DNA from: Multifurca ochricompacta
Lineage: Eukaryota > Basidiomycota > Agaricomycetes > Russulales > Russulaceae
Length of the DNA: 64,000 nucleotides
Assembly (NCBI GenBank): GCA_022496185.1
Contig: WTXG01000090.1
Span: 1-64,000, forward strand
Reading direction: 5' to 3'
Positions 20,672 through 30,607 of the stretch are shown here, in pieces (the first letter of the stretch is position 1; the number at the start of each line of letters is the position of its first letter). The position numbers and the translations under genes are program-made. The notes under the pieces were generated by a model, which saw only the letters and a program-made list of their open reading frames with translations, had not been told where the DNA came from and did not search any database.

Positions 20672-21865
20672 CTAGAAACGACTCGTACCGTCATCATCCT
20701 GGACCAGCTCCAAGTAATCGTCAGCTACATTACGGTCATCCATGCTGTACGATTCCAACTCTTGCGGGCACGTGTGGGTATGAAGAAACCCATACGGACC
20801 ACGCTGGCCACATGCATGGCATAAGTCGTAGACGGGGCAGTCGATTTCTTTATGCCCAGCATTGTGGCGAAGGCACTTGCCGCACCAGCCCAATGGGTTG
20901 GTGATGGTCGGAGCCACTCCTACGTGTCGAAAGATGCAGTGTCTGCTCCAGTGGAGGTTGCTTCGACAATGTTGACACCACTTGCGGTTGAGGGGGCAGT
21001 TCCAGCTTATGTGATACTTGCTATCACATCGCCAGCAGGTTTCCCTGCACGGGTTCTCGTGCAAGCGTGGCATCTCAAGCCGGGTCGGCAGCAGCGTCGG
21101 GGCCACACCCAAGGTTCGAGGGGGGAGGGGTTGTGCATAAGTGTCCGCGTACCTTTCAGCAATCGTCTGGTACGCATCCCCCACTTCCAACCTCTTCCTG
21201 ATGTCCACAATCTCCGATTCTAACTGGAACATCCCATTTGTCAGCCTTGCCATCATTTTTGCATGCTCCTTGTACTGTTGGTTCAGCGTCCTCCTCAAGG
21301 TGATACTCTTCCTCAGCCTCATGACTTCTGCCTTCAAGTGCAGTAGTCTCATGTCATTCATCACCTCGTCGATTGCGAAGGCGCGACAGTCTTCCACAGC
21401 AAGGTGACCCAACTGTTCATCAGTTAACGTGTGGTGGAGTCGACCTGTATACCTTTCCTCCAGATAAACAGGAGCTCCGTAAACCGGCCCATCCTTCTTC
21501 ATGCACCCCGCCACATCCATCCTGCCATTGGTGTAGTAAATGTATTTGGTGATGGCCGTAGATCCGTTGGCCATTGTGATCTCCAAGGGGAAGTACATTG
21601 AAGAGTTGGGATTGTTGGGGATGAACGGGAATTCAGGGGCTTCATCATCGATCTCTCCGTTGAGCAGATCATTGGGGTGAGGGTCTTCGCGATGGGTGAA
21701 ATCGTTGTTTGGGTTCGGGGATTGGTTTTTGACACGGGCTTCTGCGGCGTCATAGTCGATAGGGGAGGAGGGGCGCGTGGAGGGATGAGCGGATGGGAAG
21801 TTCTCGGCAACTGCGACGGTGGCAGTGAAAGTGTCGATGGCGGCATTGGCAGCGATGAAAGACAT
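20672..21865 (-). CDS. Third ORF of Gypsy C: coiled-coil, multi-zinc-knuckle protein
   Basis: The 397-aa frame starts at MSFIAANAAIDTF, the start shared with element B, 78 nt after the pol stop. A Pro/Ser-rich N-terminus and a conserved MYFPLEITMANG...GCMKKDGPVYG block come first. A long charged helical, coiled-coil-like stretch follows (LLHLKAEVMRLRKS through VDIRKRLEVGDAYQTIAERY). Then four zinc motifs: CWRCDSKYHISWNC, CQHCRSNLHWSRHC (both Cx2Cx4Hx4C), CGKCLRHNAGHKEIDC (Cx2Cx6Hx4C) and a Cx2Cx11HxC. The tail is acidic (ADDYLELVQDDDG). I do not recognise the family. Nucleic-acid binding is inferred from the knuckles. How it is translated is unknown; no splice signal was evident. Confidence 0.8.
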   Translation of the reverse strand: MSFIAANAAIDTFTATVAVAENFPSAHPSTRPSSPIDYDAAEARVKNQSPNPNNDFTHREDPHPNDLLNGEIDDEAPEFPFIPNNPNSSMYFPLEITMANGSTAITKYIYYTNGRMDVAGCMKKDGPVYGAPVYLEERYTGRLHHTLTDEQLGHLAVEDCRAFAIDEVMNDMRLLHLKAEVMRLRKSITLRRTLNQQYKEHAKMMARLTNGMFQLESEIVDIRKRLEVGDAYQTIAERYADTYAQPLPPRTLGVAPTLLPTRLEMPRLHENPCRETCWRCDSKYHISWNCPLNRKWCQHCRSNLHWSRHCIFRHVGVAPTITNPLGWCGKCLRHNAGHKEIDCPVYDLCHACGQRGPYGFLHTHTCPQELESYSMDDRNVADDYLELVQDDDGTSRF

Positions 21866-21943
21866 GATGGATTGGATGGTGGTAGGACGTTGCTGAGAGA
21901 GCATGTACTGGGGGTTTCTTCGGGGTCTGTAGATCGATTCCTT

Positions 21944-24900
21944 TTAACCGTCTCTGGGCGCTTCTGGATGTCGGTCATGGAACTCCGAGATAAGGACCGG
22001 GGCAAAGATATCCCTGGCGGGCTCCCACGAGTTGTCAGAGTCTGGGAACCCTTTCCACTTAACTAGGTAATGCAGTTTGCGCCCTCAGCCTTGTCGTTTC
22101 GAATTTAAAATGCGCTCCACTTCCCACTCTTCTTCTCCATTGATAAGGTCAGGGGGCGGTCTCGAGAAGTTTTCTCCATGTAGCGATGTTTCCTTGTAGG
22201 GTGTGAGCAGCCGGGCATGGAAGACCAGATGGATACGCCATGTAGGGGGAAGTTCGAGTTTGTAGGACACATCTGACAGCTTCCTTGTTATCTTGAAAGG
22301 TCCGTGACGTCGGGGCGCTAACTTGGCTGTCGGATGTGACGTGTGAATGTTCTTTCCTTCCAGCCAGACCATGTCATTGGTCCGATAAGGCGTAAACTTT
22401 GTAGGCTTCTCAGCCAGGGTCTTTTGCGCCTTCAACAAGTTCTCATTGGCCGATTTCCGAATCTCTTCCCATTGGTTGATATGCCGTGTAACTGAAGGGA
22501 CGTTCGTTGGCTTTCCAGTCCACGTGGCTTGAGGCGTCCATCCCATGATAAGTGAGAATGGGGAGTGTTTCGTGGTACCATTAGGCCAGGAGTTGTGTGC
22601 AAACTCTGCCGTTGCGAGCCAGTCCGCCCAGTCATCCTGTCGTCCGTTGCACCAAAATCGAAGATACTGTTCAAGCCACTGATTGGTTCTTTCCGACTGT
22701 CCATCTGTCTGTGGGTGGTATGCCGTGGAGATATTTTGTGCAATGTTCAGTGTTCTGCAGAGGGCCCTGGCGAATGTGGATGTGAAGCGTGGGTCACGGT
22801 CTGAGATGATTTTTTCAGGAAGGCCATAGTGTCTATAGACATGATCCAGGTAAAGCTTGGCCACTCCTTCTGCCGTAATGGACTCATTGCAGGGTATGAA
22901 CAGCGCTGCTTTTGAACAGTCATGGTCAGTGATGGTCAGAATTGAGTTGAAGCCTCTGGAGGTGGGGAGTTTGACAATGGAGTCCATTGCTATGGTCTGG
23001 AATGGTTGTGAAGTCGTCGGTGTAATTGGGAGTAGTGCCGGCGGGTGTGGGTGTGTATTCACTTTGTTGGCCTGGCAATCTGCACATCCTTTCACGTATT
23101 CTTCTACATCCTTCTTCATGTTCGGCCACCAGTAGTCTCGTTTGGCGAGGGCATAGGTGTTAGCGATGCCGGGATGTCCTGCAGAGGGAAGATCGTGGTG
23201 AAAATGGATCACCCCCCTCTTAATGTTGTCGCCACCGGTGACAACCAATCGATCCCCGTCCTTCCACCAAAGGCCGTCGAATTTCTTGAGATTATGTGCT
23301 TCCGCCCAGGTTTCGCATAGTTGTTGATTCATATTTTGCGACACTTGGGCCCATAAATCCATGTCGTGAAGACTGACGACAGCCGTCCTCATGAAAACTT
23401 CCTCTGGGAGTACTGTCACATCGTTGTTGTCCTCTATGCCATTATTTAGATCAGGTCGTCTTGATAGGGCATCCGCACGCGCATTACGACTTCCAGCAAT
23501 GTGCTTCAATTCAAAGTTGTACTCTTCGAGTTCCAGGACTTCACGAGCGACCCGTCGGCTTATTTTGTGGGGCTCCTTCCAATATAGCAAATTGGAGTGA
23601 TCGGTATGAATGATGGTCTTGTGAGGAGTCCCTGCTAGGTATGGCCACCAGTGTCGTAGCGCTTTTACTATGGCTAGCAACTCCCTATCCCAAATGTCAT
23701 AATTCCGTTCTGCGGGTGAAAATGTCTCTGAGTAAAAGGCTACGGGGTGAAGGAGTCCCGTCGCGTCTCGTTGGTTTAATATGGCACCATTTGCAAAGTG
23801 AGATGCGTCCACTTCAAGTTCAAAGGGTTTCTGCAGATCTGGTTGTAAGAGGACTGGTTCTGAACCAATGATATCACGAATCTGTTCAAAGGCCGTCTGG
23901 TGCTCCTCTGTCCAATGCCAGGGGACGTCTTTCTTCAGCAATCCATTCAGTGGTTGGGCGACCCCCAAGAATCCTCAGACGAAGCATCGATAAAAGTTGC
24001 AGAAACCAATGAAAGACCGCACATCCTTGACACATGTAGGCACTGGCCATTCACGAATTCCTTGTACTTTTACGGGGTCCATCCGCACTTGTCCTCCCTC
24101 CAGGATAACTCCTAGATACTCTACACTCGGTTGTTCAAATGAACACTTGGCAGGTTTAAGGTATAAATCGTGCTCGTGCAGGATATCCAACACCTGATGT
24201 ACTCGTCCTCGATGGTGGGTCAGGTCATCTGTGGTAGCAACCAATATGTCGTCCATATAAACCACTACTTCACCAGTAAGAATGAGGTCGCAGAAGATGT
24301 GGTTCATCATCGATTGGAAGGTAGCAGGTGAGTTGGTAAGGCCAAAGAACATAACATTTGGTTCAAAGAGCCCTTGATTGGTCTTAAAGGCCGCTTTACA
24401 TTGGTCCCCCTCTTTAATCCGAATGTTATTGTATCCCCAGCGGACGTCCATCTTGGAGAACAAGGACTTATCCCTCATGGTGTCAATGAGCTCTGAAATA
24501 AGTGGCAAGGGGTAGGTGTTCTTTACGGTATAGGCGTTTATCCGTCGGTAATCCTGAACAGGTCGAAGTTTGCCATCTTTCTTCTTAATAAAGAAGAATG
24601 GTGACGCGTATGGTGATTTCGACAGACGAATGTATCCTTTTGCCAGATGTTCTTCCAGGAATGCCGTGAGCGCGGTCTGTTCTGCCGGTGACAATGGGTA
24701 AATTTTACAATCGATTGCTGATGGGGTATCAGGTACGAAGTCAATGGCATGATCCCATGGCCGCGCAGGGGGAAAACGTTGCGATTCCTCTTCCGAGAAC
24801 ACCTTCCAGTGTCTATGGTATTCTGCTGGTACCACTTCTTCAAATGTCTTTTCCATATGCCCTTCTACTGCCTTTTGTGCGAGCTCCGATGCTTTGGTAA

Positions 24901-25420
24901 CGAAACAGCAGCCCGGGTCTTCCTCCTCTGCTTTGCGTGCTACAGAATGTCGGGCTGCATAGTCATACCCCATTGACGTGATGAGTACAGGGTAGTAATC
25001 CTTGCTCATCGTCGCATCGCCCCAATTGATCCTAGGTTCGAATGCAGTGAGCCAGGGATATCCCAGAACTAAGTCTTCATCTCCTAGATTGGTGACTAGG
25101 AAGCGTATGGTCTTTGTCCTCTCCCCTACTTGGACATTTAGGTCCGTATAATGTGTAATCTTCCCTGCCCGATTGGCAGTTCTGTCAATATTCCAGATAT
25201 TCTTTTCCTGGGGGAGTGCCAGCATTCCTAATCCCATGGTTCTCACCATCCGCGGGCTGATAAAATTATCGGTGGCTCCTGAGTCGATCAGGATATCGCG
25301 ATCGGCCATTCTCTGTGTAGTCTCGAAATGTACTGGTATTTTCAACGATTTGAAGCGACTAGTATACACAGAGGTTACATGTAATGCTCGTGCCCAGGCC
25401 GACGGGTTTGAGCCGATCAA
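21944..25420 (-). pseudogene. Gypsy C pol with two stops
   Basis: A single frame of 1159 codons runs from just past gag to a TAA at 21944-21946. It contains an aspartic protease (LIDSGATDNFI), RT (FGLTNSPATFQ; VVYMDDILV at about 24248), RNase H (LEVDASHFANGAI; HTDHSNLLYW) and integrase. The integrase has a zinc finger with HHDLPSAGHPG and CADCQANK and a DDE core with AMDSIVKLP, SDRDPRF and GQSERTNQW. A chromodomain (WKGFPDSDNSWEPAR) ends the protein. TGA codons at 23975-23977 and 22085-22087 break it. At the second, element B has CGA, so it is a single CpG transition that removes the chromodomain. Confidence 0.92.
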
Positions 25421-25428
25421 AAATCCTT
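25415..25428 (-). promoter_or_regulatory. Candidate gag-pol -1 frameshift site
   Basis: On the minus strand, GGATTTTTGA puts the gag stop (TGA, 25419-25417) one base after a T-run shared with the pol frame, which lies at -1. Element B keeps the same GGATTTTTG at about 35030 although its gag there ends in a different stop. The heptamer is not canonical, so the mechanism is inferred. Confidence 0.5.
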
Positions 25429-26925
25429 CTTTGCGAATGCCTTTTCTACCAGGATGGCTCGCACTTCTTCACTTTCCTTCATCATGTTTGCCCATATTTC
25501 CTGCGCTTTTTCTTCTTTCGTCGGCGTCTTTTTGCTGATGGTTGGTGGATTATTATGAATGGGGGTAACAGTTGCTTCCGCCGCTCGTACCCCCTTCTTT
25601 GGGCATTCCCTGGACATGTGTCCTTGTGCCTTGCAGCGAAAGCATCTCCCTTCTTTCATCAGCGTCTGCCTTTCATCTTCAGTGAGTGTGGCCCGGGCTC
25701 TGGTTCTGTCAGCAGAGGTATCCATGGCATTTGGATCCCTCTGACCAGTATGCGCAGGTTTGACTCCAAAGGCAGCCTTCCACTGGTTGCGGGTCTTCCC
25801 TTTTCTCATGTCGACCCCAAAACACGTTTGGAAATCAAGGTAATCTTGCTGCTGTCGGCGAGCAGCGTCAACCCATGTATCCCAATCGTTGGGATGATGA
25901 AACTGGATAATGTTCTTCACCAATGGGTTAGGCAACCCCTGGGAGAAGAGGTCCAGTGTGGCCTCTTCATCGGTGTCATAGCCGGCTCTGTTGGCCAAAC
26001 TCTTGAACTTCGCTACGTAAGCGTCAAGTTCTCCCTTGTCCATCCTAAGGGATTTAAGCTCTCGAGCAGCCTTCTGCTTGGCCTGCCCATCTGTGAACGC
26101 GTCTTTGAATCTCTGGGCAATGGTTTCCCAAAGCCCCTCGCTAGTGGTACGACGGCCACTCTCAATTTGTTCATTCAGCCATTCTAGCTGTTCCATGGTC
26201 CAATCGTCTACGGCCTCCCCGCGGATCAGAGAGAGGAAGAGGTTTGCACGTTGGAAGGGGTTAATGATCTGGGGAACATCATGATTGAAGTTCTTAAAGG
26301 TCGTGAACTCCAGCATAAATTTTTTGCTTTGTGACCGGTCCCCAGTGAACGTTTGGGGCAGCACGCCCGATAACCTTCCTGATGGTGGGGGAATGTTGGG
26401 TGGTATCATGGCTGGTGGGGGTGGAGGTGCTGGGTCTGGGAGCTGGGCGGCGATGGTGGACATATTCTGGTAAAACGGGGTGACAGTGTCGGTAGACTGT
26501 ATTGAGATCTGGGGAGTTGTCAAAGCAGGGACTCTGAATGTGGCAACTCTGGGTGCAACTGGGGTGGTAGTCGACACTAATACCAGTGCTTCTTCACTAT
26601 GTTCTTCTACGTACTCTTCGGGCTCAGAGTCCGTAACGATGGCCGGGGGATTCTCTCTCCACGGTCCTAATCCGAATTCAGGAGGAGCGGGTCTTGTAGT
26701 GACCCAAGAGTGTTGGCTGTCCGAATATCGGATACAATACCAAGCTCTTTTCTCGTTGTCGTATTCTACCGGTTGGTATCTTCCGTCGTGATAGACGTAG
26801 TATCCAAACTCGGACTCAAAATCTTTCCAGGTGGCAGAGCCAAGTACTTGTTGTGAAAGATCAGGCTCTTCTCTTTGTTCGATGGGTTCTTCTTTAAAGA
26901 GGGTCTGACTGCGGCTGGAAGCCAC
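25417..26925 (-). CDS. Gypsy C gag polyprotein
   Basis: The frame of about 502 aa is the capsid/nucleocapsid precursor that packages element RNA. An acidic N-terminal third carries YYVYHDGRYQPVEYD. A Pro-rich linker (PDPAPPPPPAMIPP) precedes the Retrotrans_gag region (PQTFTGDRSQSKKFMLEF, RANLFLSLIRGEAVDDWT, LDAYVAKFKSLA, FSQGLPNPL). One CCHC knuckle, CFRCKAQGHMSREC, lies near residue 440. The upstream reading has no ATG before a stop in the LTR; the position used is a GTG, and element B also lacks an ATG here, so the true start is uncertain. The frame is otherwise intact. Confidence 0.85.
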   Translation of the reverse strand: MASSRSQTLFKEEPIEQREEPDLSQQVLGSATWKDFESEFGYYVYHDGRYQPVEYDNEKRAWYCIRYSDSQHSWVTTRPAPPEFGLGPWRENPPAIVTDSEPEEYVEEHSEEALVLVSTTTPVAPRVATFRVPALTTPQISIQSTDTVTPFYQNMSTIAAQLPDPAPPPPPAMIPPNIPPPSGRLSGVLPQTFTGDRSQSKKFMLEFTTFKNFNHDVPQIINPFQRANLFLSLIRGEAVDDWTMEQLEWLNEQIESGRRTTSEGLWETIAQRFKDAFTDGQAKQKAARELKSLRMDKGELDAYVAKFKSLANRAGYDTDEEATLDLFSQGLPNPLVKNIIQFHHPNDWDTWVDAARRQQQDYLDFQTCFGVDMRKGKTRNQWKAAFGVKPAHTGQRDPNAMDTSADRTRARATLTEDERQTLMKEGRCFRCKAQGHMSRECPKKGVRAAEATVTPIHNNPPTISKKTPTKEEKAQEIWANMMKESEEVRAILVEKAFAKKDF

Positions 26926-26944
26926 GATGAGAGACTCGACTTGA

Positions 26945-27533
26945 TGTTACGTCCGGTGCGGGACGTTCCACACGACTTGTGTGACAGCGTGCTACGTGGG
27001 TTCGGATAAGAGATCAATAAGATCTCTTGGAGTCTAGAGGTTACGAGTCAAAGTCCTAGAGGCTGCACTCTAAGACGATGTTGAGCGGAAAGTGCCAAAA
27101 GCACCGAGACAGGCAGATGTCAAGAGACAAGGGGAAAGTCCAGAAGACTAGCACCGATGTATTCAATAAGTCGAGTCTGAGGTCTACAAGGTAGCTACAG
27201 TGGACTTATATACGTAATCGAGTGAGTGTCTAAAGATAAGATAACACGGAGTCATGTGGGCCCAAATATACGAAAGCGGAGGGCATAAAGCCGCGCTTCT
27301 GATAGGGAATTAAGTAAGTGTCCAGTCATAAAGATAAAGGATAAGAGATAAGCAACGATAAGCCAAACATAAGTACAGCGATATAAACAGAGACAAAGAC
27401 TGTCACGGGGAAGGGAGTAGGGCACATGAGGGATCCCACGATGGAGATGTGATCTGGTAGTGAAGAGTAGGCGGCAAGGAGGGGTCGTCGTTGGGTAAAA
27501 GGAAAAAGACAGGGAGAGACGGGGTTCGTAACA
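26945..27533 (-). mobile_element. Gypsy C right (5') LTR
   Basis: The 589-bp partner of 20052-20640, followed by TGGAC (27534-27538). The minus-strand reading has a TATA-like tatataagtcca motif, the likely promoter region. The primer-binding site should lie just inside (about 26926-26944), but the sequence there matches no primer tRNA that I can identify. Confidence 0.9.
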
Positions 27534-28985
27534 TGGACGCCGAGGACATCTCATCAGAGATTGCCCAAATAAAGCCCCACGGCAGACTACGACCGATCCG
27601 ACCCGGACTGCCACTATCATGAACGTCACTCCGACGACTGTGACGGTACCCACTGGATCAAACATCTCAAAGCTGACAATGGATATCGCAGCAATCGCCG
27701 CTTCCCTGAAATCCATGACCAATGACCAACGCCTCGAACTGCAGGGTCAATTTAAAAATGACAAGGATTTTTTGTATCGCTTGAATGGCGCGGCATTCAT
27801 TCAAGCGATAGTTTCACATCATGTATTCATCTCACCTATCCAGGCAATGAAACTGGTTATCCCTCTCCATGGTGTGAAAGAGAAGGCCAGCATAGAGGCA
27901 CTTGTTGATAGCGGTGCAACAGAGAATTTTATCAATCACAGAGCAGTCATCAAATACCGACTCCCGACCAAACGACTCACAATCCCCAAGAAATTACGAA
28001 ACGCTGATGGAACCCCTAATGCCACTCCAAACATTGATCAATATGTAGATCTCGATATAACTACCAACAACCAATCTAAGCAACACCGATTCTACATTGC
28101 ATCAATCGGAACAGACCAAATGATCTTAGGCTATCCCTGGTTCGCTGCTAGTAACCTGCTCATAAACTGGACACAAGGGCGTCTGATGCAATCAATCCAA
28201 CTCAGCGTACCAGGAGCACACATTAGAAGATTGAACATCGCTCAGGAATTGGCGATCAAAGCAAAAGATAATCTTGAGCACTCCTGGGATCAGATCATGC
28301 CGAAGGAGTACCATCGACATCAGAAAGTGTTCAGCGATCAGGAAGCACAACGATTCCCTGAGGCCCGACCTTGGGATCACCGGATTGAATTAAAGCCAGA
28401 TGCACCTTCAACACTAGATTGTAAGATCTACCCGTTAGGACTGGGAGAACAGGACACATTAAACAAGTTCCTAGAAGAGCACTTGCAGAAAGGATACATC
28501 AAAGAGTCCAAGTCACCTTACACATCGCCCTTTTTCTTTATTAAGAAGAAGGATGGAAAGCTTAGACCAGTCCAGGATTATTGCAAACTCAATAGTTGGA
28601 CCATCCGGAACACATATCCCCTTCCGCTTATCCCTGAACTTATAGATTGCATTCGCGGAAGCATGTTATTTACTAAGATGGATGTCTGCTGGGGGTATAA
28701 CAATATCCAAATAGTCCCGGAGGACAGATGGAAGGCAGCCTTTAAGACAAATCGCGGCTTGTATGAACCAAATGTTATGTTCTTTGGACTCACAAACTCT
28801 CCGGCAACATTCCAGACCATGATGAATGCGGAATTCAGAGAGGAACTTAACGAATGAGACGAAACCGGGAAAGCCTGGTTCACTGTCTACATGGATGACA
28901 TTTTAATCCACACCAATCATAACCTCCGAGATCATCAGTCCAAAGTCCATCGTGTCCTAGATAAACTCAGTAAATTGGATCTCTA
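27534..28985 (+). pseudogene. Gypsy A gag end, protease and RT 5' part
   Basis: After element C the gag knuckle continues as RRGHLIRDCPNKAP. The same frame then encodes an aspartic protease (EALVDSGATENFI; MILGYPWF) and RT (FIKKKDGKLRPVQDY; MFFGLTNSPATFQ; the catalytic VYMDDILIH at 28888-28899). The frame holds a TGA at 28855-28857 just before the YMDD segment. The palindromic element interrupts the gene at TA (28984-28985). Gag and pol are in one frame here, unlike in B and C. Confidence 0.9.
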
Positions 28986-30607
28986 CAGTGCCTCACAAAA
29001 CCGAGTCAATGTTTTGCACTTTTGCACTGTTTGTTGAATATCACATCAGCCAAAACAAATATAAACAAAGTCTTGGTAGACCGTAAAAGGTACAAGATAA
29101 GGGTTATGTAATGCAACAATAATTATGTAATTCTGATCAAAACTTGTGGAGCTATGCCCATTTCAAATTGGGGACTCATTGACTCAGTTTTGTGAGTGGG
29201 TATCAGAAATATCAGAATCTGATGCTCCACCAAATGTACAGCAACCAATCCTTAATATATGGTTACCATAGTTATCTAAATATTGATGGGACCTGGAATA
29301 GAGCTATTTAACCATGGTTTACATTCCCAGAATATTATAATTTCCCAATGCACCCCACCTCCTCTGCTCAGAAAGAAAACATGCTCTCTCTGGCCTCTGA
29401 AGGTCATTCCACTCACACTATTGCCTCCAGACTCAGCCTCAGCCAGTCCACAGTCTCTAGGACACTCAGAACTCTCCTTACCAACCATCAGTCACCTCAT
29501 TTTGGTCATCCTTCCAAGCTCTCTGCTACCTCTGAACATGCTATCATGATACAAATCACCACAGGAAAGGTTGCCAATGCTGTCCAGGCCACAAAGCACA
29601 TCAATTCCATCATCCCCAACCATGTCTCTTCACAAACTGTGCACTGGGTTCTTAAACAACATTCATTCAAGGCTGTAACAAAGAAGAAAAGGCCACTACT
29701 CTCTGCAGTACATTGCAAGAAGCACTTAGCCCTTGCTTTGAAGTACAGAGAGTGGACTGTGGAGGACTGGCATCTGACCCAAACCTGTTGATTTTGGTCT
29801 CATCTGACAAAATGACCCTCTTCCAGTCCTCCATAGTCCAGTTTTGGTACTTCAAAGCAAAGGCTAAGTGCTTCTTGCAATGTACTGCAGAGAGTAGTGG
29901 CCTTTTCTTCTTTGTTACAGCCTTGAATGAATGTTGTTTAAGAACCCAATGCACAGTTTGTGAAGAGACATGGTTGGGGATGATGGAATTGGTGTGCTTT
30001 GTGGCCTGGACAGCATTGGCAACCTTTCCTGTGGTGATTTGTATCATGATAGCATGTTCAGAGGTAGCAGAGAGCTTGGAAGGATGACCAAAATGAGGTG
30101 ACTGATGGTTGGTAAGGAGAGTTCTGAGTGTCCTAGAGACTGTGGACTGGCTGAGGCTGAGTCTGGAGGCAATAGTGTGAGTGGAATGACCTTCAGAGGC
30201 CAGAGAGAGCATGTTTTCTTTCTGAGCAGAGGAGGTGGGGTGCATTGGGAAATTATAATATTCTGGGAATGTAAACCATGGTTAAATAGCTCTATTCCAG
30301 GTCCCATCAATATTTAGATAACTATGGTAACCATATATTAAGGATTGGTTGCTGTACATTTGGTGGAGCATCAGATTCTGATATTTCTGATACCCACTCA
30401 CAAAACTGAGTCAATGAGTCCCCAATTTGAAATGGGCATAGCTCCACAAGTTGTGATCAGAATTACATAATTATTGTTGCATTACATAACCCTTATCTTG
30501 TACCTTTTACAGTCTACCAAGACTTTGTTTATATTTGTTTTGGCTGATGTGATATTCAACAAACAGTGCAAAAGTGCAAAACATTGACTCGGTTTTGTGA
30601 GGCACTG
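28986..30607. mobile_element. 1622-bp palindromic Tc1 derivative, copy 2
   Basis: Same ends (CAGTGCCTCACAAAAC) and same length as copies 1 and 3, flanked by TA (28984-28985; 30608-30609). Removing it restores the RT reading ...LDLY-LKPGKCAFEQ, so this insertion point is certain. Variants private to this copy, such as LLTNHQ and GKVANAVQ in the encoded fragment, occur in both arms. Confidence 0.95.
29667..30245 (-). pseudogene. Tc1-like transposase, truncated (copy 2)
   Basis: The frame starts MHPTSSAQKENMLSLA, contains both HTH motifs and reaches WKRVILSDETKINRFG, where the first catalytic Asp is kept. It then runs into the opposite arm. The second and third catalytic residues are absent. 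The plus-strand partner reading is 29348-29791. Confidence 0.85.

Larger units (their letters stand above)
20052..27533 (-). mobile_element. Gypsy element C, complete, minus
   Basis: A 7482-bp chromodomain Ty3/Gypsy element with 589-bp LTRs, gag, pol in the -1 frame, and a third ORF before the 3' LTR. It lies in the zinc-knuckle codons of element A's gag. The target duplication CGGAC/TGGAC (20047-20051; 27534-27538) differs by one CpG transition. Two TGA codons in pol are the only coding lesions seen, so this is the best-preserved Gypsy in the window and the reference for B and D. Confidence 0.95.

Noticed and set aside
20672..21865. Third ORF as an envelope-like gene
   Set aside because: It is in the position where env genes occur, but there is no signal peptide, no membrane segment and no fusion-like stretch; the zinc motifs point to an intracellular nucleic-acid-binding protein.
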